Source: Clostridiales bacterium
GTDB taxonomy: Bacteria > Bacillota > Clostridia > Lachnospirales > JAQSXR01
Reading direction: 5' to 3'
DNA length: 51,138 nucleotides
Assembly (NCBI GenBank): GCA_029256575.1
Contig: JAQSXR010000027.1
Coordinates: 1 to 51,138 of the forward strand
This document shows, in pieces, positions 9,078 to 17,001 of the stretch. Below the pieces are notes generated by a model. The model saw only the letters and a program-made list of their open reading frames with translations, was not told where the DNA came from and searched no databases. The translations under genes were made by a program, and so were the position numbers. Position 1 is the stretch's first letter; each line of letters opens with the position of its first letter.

Positions 9078-9133
9078 ATATAAACCGTTTATATCTATAT
9101 ATACAGTATATGTACCATGGTATTTTTTGTCAA
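9078..9133 (-). promoter_or_regulatory. Promoter and operator of the YtrA-type ABC operon
   Basis: On the minus strand TTGACA (9128-9133), a 17-base spacer and TATACT (9105-9110) form a near-consensus housekeeping promoter. The spacer contains the palindrome TACCATGGTA. Just past the expected transcription start lies a perfect 17-base palindrome with one central base (9078-9094, arms ATATAAAC and GTTTATAT). It is the most likely binding site for the GntR regulator of the operon, and binding there would block elongation or initiation. Confidence 0.75.
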
Positions 9134-9404
9134 GCGTTTCCTAATCTAGATATTATATTCCCGTTCTTCCACTTGAACTCTAGATATAAGAATGCACCAA
9201 TTGTCGCATAAACTCTTTCTTTTCATCCCAAAATAGAAAATACCCACTCAGTCTGATACGCACACATTCTCCATACTATGTATGAATAAGTTGCTTCATA
9301 CTTTCTCCATTTTGCAATTACCAATGACTTATTTTTTCACTTCTGATTTACTTTCTCATCCCATTCACCTACTTTTTTTATTAGTATATATTTCCCTTAC
9401 CTTG
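9134..9404. other. Intergenic stretch without a gene
   Basis: AT-rich DNA between the leftward ABC operon promoter and the rightward micro-gene promoter. I see no reading frame with a ribosome binding site, no strong hairpin and no obvious repeat here. Confidence 0.5.
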
Positions 9405-9433
9405 TTGACTATTTCTACCATGTAAGTGATAAT
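9405..9433 (+). promoter_or_regulatory. Promoter of the 22-residue micro-gene
   Basis: TTGACT (9405-9410), a 17-base spacer, then GATAAT (9428-9433) gives a good housekeeping promoter. Transcription would start near 9440, about 60 bases before the micro-gene start. Confidence 0.6.
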
Positions 9434-9500
9434 ATAAAAGTATAAACACTACATATAACTTTTACAAGGATGTGTAATATAAATAAGGAGGAGTCTTTAT

Positions 9501-9569
9501 ATGGACGGGTACAATGTTGACTCTGAATTAAAATCAGCAACTACTAATATGCTAAATCAAATTGAATAG
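9501..9569 (+). CDS. Isolated micro-gene encoding a 22-residue peptide
   Basis: Translates as MDGYNVDSELKSATTNMLNQ plus IE and a stop. Support comes from context: a near-consensus promoter at 9405-9433, a strong ribosome binding site AAGGAGGAG eight bases before the ATG, and an excellent terminator 13 bases after the stop. The peptide is acidic, has no signal sequence or Cys, and matches no family I know. It could be a functional small protein, a leader whose downstream gene is lost, or a carrier for a regulatory RNA. It diverges from the ABC operon. This is one of few plus-strand genes in the window. Confidence 0.55.
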   Translation: MDGYNVDSELKSATTNMLNQIE

Positions 9570-9582
9570 CATATTCAAATAC

Positions 9583-9617
9583 AAAAACTGGAGTGGGATG
9601 ACACCACTCCAGTTTTT
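9583..9617 (+). terminator. Strong terminator after the micro-gene
   Basis: A perfect 14-base-pair stem (9583-9596 with 9604-9617; core CTGGAGTGG / CCACTCCAG) with a seven-base loop, flanked by A and T runs. It can end transcription in either direction. Confidence 0.85.
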
Positions 9618-9625
9618 GTAATATC

Positions 9626-9670
9626 TTATAAACCAATTTTCTCCTGTATCATTCTTGCAACTGCTTCCGG
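9626..9670 (-). pseudogene. C-terminal relic of a small P-loop kinase
   Basis: The minus strand reads PEAVARMIQEKIGL and a stop, nearly the same as the end of the intact kinase at 5024-5584 (PEMVARMIQEKFNL). Nothing else of the gene is present: the plus-strand terminator lies directly on its downstream side and unrelated DNA on the other. It is a second trace, with 971-1000, of lost kinase paralogues. Confidence 0.6.
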
Positions 9671-9708
9671 TTAGTTATCTTTATTTATCTTTTTATTAGT
9701 TATCTACA

Positions 9709-10434
9709 TTACTTCTTCGTACAACGATAATATTTTAACCTAAGCTTGAGTCCAATAACATACCCCTCCACAGATTTAAAACACTCAGGATGAGCTTGGC
9801 TTATGAATTTTACAGGATTACTTACTGCCAGCTTCACATAATCCTTCTTTGTCCAGCTTTCAAACCCTGATGAACTTTTATGCTTAAGCAAATCAACTTT
9901 ATTGCTTCCAAATGAATAATATTTTTTAAAGCTATGGTAAATATCCTCTTCATTTACAATCATCTTAAGTTTTCCGTTATTATAAAAAGCCATTAATAGG
10001 GGCATCTTATATGATTTATTCATACTAGTTGTTTCAATCATAGTTATAAACTCTTTACCTAAACTACTACATAATGCCTTCTCATCCTGGTCTAACAAAT
10101 CTCTTTCTTCCAGAAAACTTAGATAATCTCGAAACGGTGAGTATTTCGTATTTCGCTTCAGCGCTTCATAAATCTCCGTTTCCATATAGGTAAACAAATC
10201 AACCCTGCTTGGTATTTTTCCCGCTACTTCACTTGTAACTTTTCCTCTAATAATGTCAAACTGTTCTTCAATTTTTTCTCTAATTGACATCTCTTGTTCT
10301 GCCTGCCGTTTAAATATATCAATCAATTCAAGATCAAAGTCAATCATACACTCATCTGGAATCTCGTAGTCCCCTTGTGTAAAGCTCTTAGCAGCTTCCT
10401 TCTCATACTTTTTGCCACTCAGAAAAAAGGGCAT
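9709..10434 (-). pseudogene. C-terminal stump of a large DEAD/DEAH-type helicase
   Basis: The 241 residues contain no helicase motifs. Segments such as SRVDLFTYME, FITMIETTSMNKSYKMPLL and NPVKFISQAHPECF resemble the C-terminal region of roughly 900-residue restriction-type DEAD/DEAH helicases of Bacillota. This recognition is from memory and moderate. The frame opens about ten bases from an IS3-like terminal sequence (10444-10464), which fits truncation of the 5' part by an insertion followed by loss of the element. No promoter or good ribosome binding site precedes the ATG at 10432-10434. An alternative is a free-standing protein of unknown function. Confidence 0.5.
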
Positions 10435-10443
10435 TAAGTGATG

Positions 10444-10464
10444 TGACCCCCATTAGTTAGACTT
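10444..10464. repeat. Relic of an IS3-family terminal sequence
   Basis: The 21 bases starting TGACCCCCATTAGTTAGAC align with the start of the IS at the right edge of the window (TGACCCCAATAAGTTAGAC from 51045) with about four mismatches. No transposase remains. It separates the truncated helicase from the distal end of the CRISPR array. Confidence 0.55.
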
Positions 10465-10508
10465 TATTGCGTAGTAGTGTTTAAAGTTTTGTATGCTTCG
10501 TTATTAGA

Positions 10509-13500
10509 GTTTCAATACAACTCTTGTTTCGGTTACGGGGTTAGGTCCTCAATATGCCCTCTTTTTGTTTCTTGGTTTCAATACAACTCTTGTTTCGGTT
10601 ACGGTAAAAACTATAGGTTTAATGGCACAGATGTATTTATGTTTCAATACAACTCTTGTTTCTGTTACGGTTAAGGATGCCGATACTTTACCGTCTGCAA
10701 AGGCTCGTTTCAATACAACTCTTGTTTCGGTTACGGATTCCCAGTTATGGTTGAAGCTAGCGTACATAATAGGTTTCAATACAACTCTTGTTTCGGTTAC
10801 GGGCTTGCTCTCTTATTTTTTTAAGTCCATCTACATTTGTTTCAATACAACTCTTGTTTCGGTTACGGTAATGAGGCATGGACATTTATTAATTCAGACT
10901 ACAAGTTTCAATACAACTCTTGTTTCGGTTACGGTGTTAATTCTAAAGTTCTTTTGTTATTGGTATTATAGTTTCAATACAACTCTTGTTTCGGTTACGG
11001 TTAAATGGATTGATATGTATATTTATTAATAGTATAGTTTCAATACAACTCTTGTTTCGGTTACGGATGGGTTGCTTTATTAACTTATAACTTATTATAT
11101 CAGTTTCAATACAACTCTTGTTTCGGTTACGGAATACGAGATGCATTATCTTGCCATTTTCAGCATAAGTTTCAATACAACTCTTGTTTCGGTTACGGTA
11201 TATGACACCTGTTATAAATGGGGGATTAGTTGAGTTTCATTACAACTCTTGTTTCGGTTACGGTAATTGAAGATACTTCTTTCGCTAGATATACAACCGT
11301 TTCAATACAACTCTTGTTTCGGTTACGGGATGTAACAGGCGGGATAATAAATATTCATTGGAAGTTTCAATACAACTCTTGTTTCGGTTACGTTATGAAC
11401 AGATTGCTATTAATAGCGAAAACATGCGGTTTCAATACAACTCTTGTTTCGGTTACGGCTAAAAATTTCGCTTGCCACACTTGCTTTGTCCATGTTTCAA
11501 TACAACTCTTGTTTCGGTTACGGGGTATGCGTAGTTGGGAGAATACAAACATCAAACTAGTTTCAATACAACTCTTGTTTCGGTTACGAGGATATATAAA
11601 TGGATATATCAATGCATTTTGTTTGTTTCAATACAACTCTTGTTTCGGTTACGGCCCCCTTTGAAAACCAATAATTCCGTCTTGGTATCGTTTCAATACA
11701 ACTCTTGTTTCGGTTAACGGTTATATATTAAAATATGTTGCAAAGGGATTTGAAAGGTTTCAATACAACTCTTGTTTCGGTTACGGTTATTCCGTGGAGA
11801 TGCCACGCTCCATCTAGGTGTCGTGTTTCAATACAACTCTTGTTTCGGTTACGGCAGTAAGAGCAAAGGAACTTGTAAGTATCTCTATGTTTCAATACAA
11901 CTCTTGTTTCGGTTACGGATTTAGTGTATTGTTTGATGGAGTAACAGATAGCATGTTTCAATACAACTCTTGTTTCGGTTACGGAGATGCAAATATTCGA
12001 TGTTCATTATCTTTCGTAAATGTTTCAATACAACTCTTGTTTCGGTTACGGCTTGTGCTGCTTGTGCGCCTTTTGTTGCTAGTGTAGGTTTCAATCCAAC
12101 TCTCGTTTCGGTTACGGGATATTGGAGGATTAACAATTGACGTTGCTCTTGTGTTTCAATACAACTCTTGTTTCGGTTACGGTTTAAACACTGATAATGG
12201 TACCGTTCGATTAGACTAGTTTCAATACAACTCTTGTTTCGGTTACGGCCCATTGCCTGTGTGATTTCGGTTATTCTCAACCGTGTTTCAATACAACTCT
12301 TGTTTCGGTTACGGTTATAATTGCTGTATGTAATATGTTGGCACGTATATTGTTTCAATACAACTCTTGTTTCGGTTACGGCTTATCTATCCTATCTTTT
12401 AGTATCCCACTTAAAAAGTTTCAATACAACTCTTGTTTCGGTTACGGCTTTTTCTTGAGATATAATTTCTTCAATTATTGTGTTTCAATACAACTCTTGT
12501 TTCGGTTACGGCTATATTTTAAAATATGTTGCAAAGGGGTTTAATAGGTTTCAATACAACTCTTGTTTCGGTTACGGCCTGTAGGCTCATATTTTAAAAG
12601 AGAAATATACAAGTTTCAATACAACTCTTGTTTCGGTTACGGAGTAAGATTTTACAATGATACAAAAAATACAAAGTCGTTTCAATACAACTCTTGTTTC
12701 GGTTACGGGTAGAAAGTGGGAATTACATTACTCAAGATATAGTGTTTCAATACAACTCTTGTTTCGGTTACGGAAAAGATTATACATCTACAATATTACA
12801 CTATGGATTTGGTTTCAATACAACTCTTGTTTCGGTTACGGATGGGAAATCGGTACAAGCAAGATTGAGATTATTAAGTTTCAATACAACTCTTGTTTCG
12901 GTTACGGCCCCTATATTTAACTATACTTCGTATTAGTTCTACGTTTCAATACAACTCTTGTTTCGGTTACGGGATCTCGTCATTGAATTTATCGAATAAT
13001 TTAATTGTTTCAATACAACTCTTGTTTCGGTTACGGACATAACAACTTTGCTAATAACTTCAAATGCTTTTGATTTCAATACAACTCTTGTTTCGGTTAC
13101 GGGCGCACAACGTAAAAGCAAGCGTTGCTATTAATGCGTTTCAATACAACTCTTGTTTCGGTTACGGTTATCGGATGATTTAATCCGGATGCTAGTAATA
13201 AAGTTTCAATACAACTCTTGTTTCGGTTACGGTTGTTACACCAAGGACAACTATTTGCCATATTTCTGTTTCAATACAACTCTTGTTTCGGTTACGGTCT
13301 TTCATTTGCAATCGTGCGCTGTATTTTAACGAGTTTCAATACAACTCTTGTTTCGGTTACGGTTTCCACTCATTACACATTGCATACTCTTGTATTTTGT
13401 TTCAATACAACTCTTGTTTCGGTTACGGCACTATTACCTTACATACAGCCATTATTACTATTATGTTTCAATACAACTCTTGTTTCGGTTACGGACAGAT

Positions 13501-15003
13501 ACGCAAATAATATTAACATATATACATAAGTTTCAATACAACTCTTGTTTCGGTTACGGCACCACTGCTGTAATACCACCATAAACTATAGCTGTTTCAA
13601 TACAACTCTTGTTTCGGTTACGGAACGTTAAAACCAAAGAATACTGTGGATATAACAAAGTTTCAATACAACTCTTGTTTCGGTTACGGAGAATATGTGT
13701 AACGGATGAGTTAGAAGAAATTGAGTTTCAATACAACTCTTGTTTCGGTTACGGATTGAAAATCTTCTTTAAATCATCAATAGTTGTAACTGGTTTCAAT
13801 ACAACTCTTGTTTCGGTTACGGCAACTACCATCTGCAACACAAGAATCAATTAGAACGTTTCAATACAACTCTTGTTTCGGTTACGGTGGCAAAGAATTA
13901 ACGGCTGGTGGCTATTGTTTTATGTTTCAATACAACTCTTGTTTCGGTTACGGTATTGACAATGCAAAGCGTACAGATTTTGTATCTAAGTTTCAATACA
14001 ACTCTTGTTTCGGTTACGGAAATTACATTCGAGACAGCAATAATGCCAATCCAGTTTCAATACAACTCTTGTTTCGGTTACGGCATTTAAGGAAAGCGAA
14101 GAAGATATTTATAACGAAGGTTTCAATACAACTCTTGTTTCGGTTACGGATCCTCTTTTGCTACCATAATCCCTGTTTTATCAAGTTTCAATACAACTCT
14201 TGTTTCGGTTACGGAGGCTGTTAAGAAACTTAAGAAAAGGAATGGTTAAAGTTTCAATACAACTCTTGTTTCGGTTACGGCTATATCTATGCCGTGGTGA
14301 ATGTCGCTGAACTGTGTTTCAATACAACTCTTGTTTCGGTTACGGAGATTTTAATAGTCAAGTTGAGAATCTATCTAATTAGTTTCAATACAACTCTTGT
14401 TTCGGTTACGGGAATCAACCTCTAGCCTTCTTCTTATTCGCTTATGAGTTTCAATACAACTCTTGTTTCGGTTACGGTCCGTTGGCATAGCCTGGAACTC
14501 TTCCGTTTTGATAGTTTCAATACAACTCTTGTTTCGGTTACGGCAAAGCTGAATGGATGGATGGAAACACCCTACAAAGGTTTCAATACAACTCTTGTTT
14601 CGGTTACGGTAGATATCGTTGATAGTATGTTGGGGGCATATGATAGTTTCAATACAACTCTTGTTTCGGTTACGGTATTGTTATTAATTTATTCGTTACT
14701 GACATAAATATGTTTCAATACAACTCTTGTTTCGGTTACGGTATAATAGAAATACATTTAGTAACAAAATAGTGGGGTTTCAATACAACTCTTGTTTCGG
14801 TTACGGTGGTTATCGGAACTGTAATTGGTATTGCAACAACAAGTTTCAATACAACTCTTGTTTCGGTTACGGGGTTATCGGAACTGTAATTGGTATTGCA
14901 ACAACAAGTTTCAATACAACTCTTGTTTCGGTTACGGAACATAAAAAATGGACAATATGGGATGGATACGGTTGTTTCAATACAACTCTTGTTTCGGTTA
15001 CGG
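10509..15003 (-). CRISPR. Type I-B CRISPR array, 69 repeats and 68 spacers
   Basis: Repeats are 30 bases. On the plus strand they begin GTTTCAATACAACTCTTG and end TTTCGGTTACGG; in the transcribed direction they end in ATTGAAAC, the usual 5' handle of type I-B crRNAs. Spacers are 34-38 bases, mostly 35-36. Transcription and crRNA orientation are leftwards from the leader at 15004-15182. Variant repeats lie almost entirely on the leader-distal side: starts at 10641 (one substitution), 11234, 11364, 11560, 11690 (one base longer), 12088 (two substitutions) and 13073 (first base changed). The repeats closest to the leader are uniform. This confirms the polarity. Two adjacent leader-proximal spacers are almost identical (14807-14842, 14873-14907), and two distant ones are homologous (11721-11756, 12512-12547). 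Confidence 0.99.
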
Positions 15004-15182
15004 TCACACAGACTCTACATTCCTAATATTATGTTTTATGCATACCCTGCTTGATCACTGGTTTCAAAGATTTTTTCCAAGCGCTCATCTTAATATTTAG
15101 AAACAAACATAAATGCCTGAAACTCTTTAATTACATTGGTTCAGAATTTTAGTGTAACATACCGGTTGGAAAAATAGTAGTC
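15004..15182 (-). promoter_or_regulatory. CRISPR leader with candidate array promoter
   Basis: This gene-free stretch lies between the cas2 stop and the first repeat. On the minus strand TTGAAA (15062-15067), a 17-base spacer and TATGCA (15039-15044) form a plausible promoter, with a start near 15032, about 30 bases before the first repeat. It is the expected place for adaptation signals. Repeat polarity (degenerate repeats at the far end) independently assigns the leader to this side. Confidence 0.7.
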
Positions 15183-15467
15183 TTATAGAATCAATTGTTC
15201 TGAGTTATTTATATTAGTTCCAAGTGTTTCTTCATCGAAACTAGATGTGTTCATCAATTTAATGATTGACACAAAATCCTCTTTGGGTTGTATAATATTT
15301 AGTAGTTCTGACCTTAATGCAATTAAATTAGATGGTGTAATATGACCACGAAACACGGATTTTTGATGATGTTTAAAATACTTTTTGCATATTTTAAAAA
15401 CCTTGCCTACGCGCTTTTCTCCAATATCATAAAATACAAAAGCATAATTATAATTTGTTTTTTTCAC
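15183..15467 (-). CDS. cas2: Cas2, CRISPR adaptation protein
   Basis: A 94-residue Cas2 with the N-terminal ferredoxin-like strand YAFVFYDIGEKRVGKV, whose Asp after FY is the conserved acidic residue. Cas2 forms the dimeric core of the Cas1-Cas2 integrase that inserts new spacers at the leader end. The start is GTG (15465-15467), supported by GGAGG eight bases upstream; no ATG is better placed. It is the last gene of the operon, 17 bases after cas1 and directly beside the leader. Confidence 0.95.
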   Translation of the reverse strand: MKKTNYNYAFVFYDIGEKRVGKVFKICKKYFKHHQKSVFRGHITPSNLIALRSELLNIIQPKEDFVSIIKLMNTSSFDEETLGTNINNSEQLIL

Positions 15468-15484
15468 AATATATGCCTCCTGTG

Positions 15485-16493
15485 TTATTGCTTATTCTCT
15501 AAACTAAATGGCACAAAGTCTTTTCCTTCAATAATATATTTTATTAATTTATAACCGTCTATCTTAATAGCAGTTTTATAAGTTACCTTTCTCCTAAGTT
15601 TTGTGTGCTCAAAGACATTATTGATACGATTTTCATATTCTTCAACAAATATCTTTTTTCCACTTTCATTTAGCAGAGCATAATTCAGTTTCTTATCAAA
15701 GTGTTTTTCTACTGTAATCTTTCGGTTATTTACACAATCAAAAATAGTTTTAAATACAATAATTGGCTTAAATACTTCTGATAAATCTAAGCTTAATGAA
15801 AATCTACGTTCCACAGGTTCATGCAGAAATGAGATTGATTGATTCAAATGTGTTTCATATAACTGTGAAACTGTTTTTGTATATAACAAAGTGTTGCCAA
15901 AAGAAATCAATGCATTAATTGGATTATCTGGCGGTCGCTTTACTCGTTTTAACATTGCAAAGTCTTCTGGTAGAATAAATTTAAACGTGGCATAAAATTT
16001 CCCCCATATTTCTCCTTCTAACGCAAGTAACTGATTGATACCTTTTATTTTTAAGAGCATACTTTTTACATCTTTTCTTAACCAATCCAAATAATCTTTT
16101 AGTTCTGTTTTTCCATGTCGATAATAGTGGTACAAAGTAAAATATATGTTTTCAGCTATGCCATTAACTATTGCTTTAGCAATATGCATCCTCTTATCAT
16201 GATTATCATAAGCTAATGCTTGTTTAACGATTACCCTTCCGCTCATTAAATGCTCTTTAGGGAAAAAGGTTCCAATATAATTCCTGTAATAACCAAAAAA
16301 GTGCAGAACAATTCCTGCTTTTGATAATATCTCCAGTAGTTTTGTACTAACCGTTATATCATTAAAACAATACAATTCTTTGGTGTCTTTAATCGGTAAA
16401 TATATTAATCCGTTTTTTTTTGCGGAAACATATGGAAAAGTCTTTTCGTGATAACTCGCCCTTTGAAAATATATACCGTGTTTCTTCCTTCAT
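15485..16493 (-). pseudogene. cas1: Cas1 integrase, frameshifted near the N-terminus
   Basis: Cas1 is the metal-dependent integrase that joins new spacers to the array. The gene starts at ATG 16491-16493 (GGGGG six bases upstream) and reads MKEETRYIFSKGELSRKDFS, the usual Cas1 opening, up to a run of nine A (16413-16421 on the plus strand as T). With nine A the frame ends a few codons later. With eight A it would continue through NGLIYLPIKDTKELYCFND into the long open part (15485-16375), giving a 335-residue Cas1. The total, 1009 bases, is one more than a multiple of three. The open part holds the expected core: ALEGEIWGKFY (Glu), and PPDNPINALISFGNTLLYT. The protein is absent unless slippage or a start at about 16375 (which would lack the N-terminal domain) rescues it. 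Sequencing error in the homopolymer is possible. Confidence 0.88.
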
Positions 16494-16503
16494 TGTCATC
16501 CCC

Positions 16504-17001
16504 CTATATAAAACAGTATTCATAATATGCACATTTTTTACATCCCTTTTTAAGTATTGACTCAGGAGTGTATTCAGAACATATCAGTTCGATGATTTTT
16601 GCATACTCTAAATTAAGCTCGTTCTCCAATTCCTCATTCAATTCTATATAAATCATCTTTTGCTCTATCTGGTTTTTCTCAATACATTCTAGTCGACCTT
16701 TTCGAATAATTCCTTTTTCTTTTAATTTCATTAAATAGAAATACAATTGTTGGATTCCTGCATTTACATCTGCATCTGACTTCTTTATTTCAACAACGTA
16801 CTCATTCGTTATTTTATCTATTCGAATATTATCTATTGCAACTTCCTCTTTTCGGCCTGCCTTCAATTGATGCAATACACGGCCAATTCGTACTTCTTCA
16901 GAATTATCTTCTAAATTAATTCTGTGATAAAAAAGCCAACATTGCTTTTTACAATGGTAAAAATAATTTACAATTGTTCCAGTAATCTTCCCATCTATCA
17001 T
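16504..17001 (-). CDS. cas4: Cas4, RecB-like nuclease of spacer acquisition
   Basis: A 165-residue Cas4. The N-terminus GTIVNYFYHCKKQCWLFYH and the C-terminal cluster GCKKCAYYEYC supply the Cys ligands of an iron-sulfur centre (Cys near 17/21, then 154, 157 and 163). VVEIKKSD carries the E-x-K motif of the RecB-type nuclease core. Cas4 trims prespacers and selects them for the right PAM together with Cas1-Cas2. Its ATG overlaps the cas3 stop by four bases, and cas1 follows after ten bases. Confidence 0.95.
   Translation of the reverse strand: MIDGKITGTIVNYFYHCKKQCWLFYHRINLEDNSEEVRIGRVLHQLKAGRKEEVAIDNIRIDKITNEYVVEIKKSDADVNAGIQQLYFYLMKLKEKGIIRKGRLECIEKNQIEQKMIYIELNEELENELNLEYAKIIELICSEYTPESILKKGCKKCAYYEYCFI

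Noticed and set aside
10479-10508. Possible degenerate extra repeat before the first full repeat (starts GTTTAAAG)
   Set aside because: Its distance to the next repeat is 30 bases instead of about 66, and only the first few bases match.
10509-15003. Self-targeting spacers against genes in this window
   Set aside because: By eye none of the 68 spacers matched a gene in the window. A full search against the genome could not be run.
10477-15026. Many overlapping reading frames on both strands inside the CRISPR array, with recurring phrases such as FNTTLVSVT and RNRNKSCIET
   Set aside because: They are translations of the 30-base repeat in different frames. No ribosome binding sites; the array explains them.
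15485-16375. Treating the 296-residue frame as a complete Cas1
   Set aside because: It lacks the N-terminal part, which is found intact upstream in another frame, and it has no ribosome binding site of its own.
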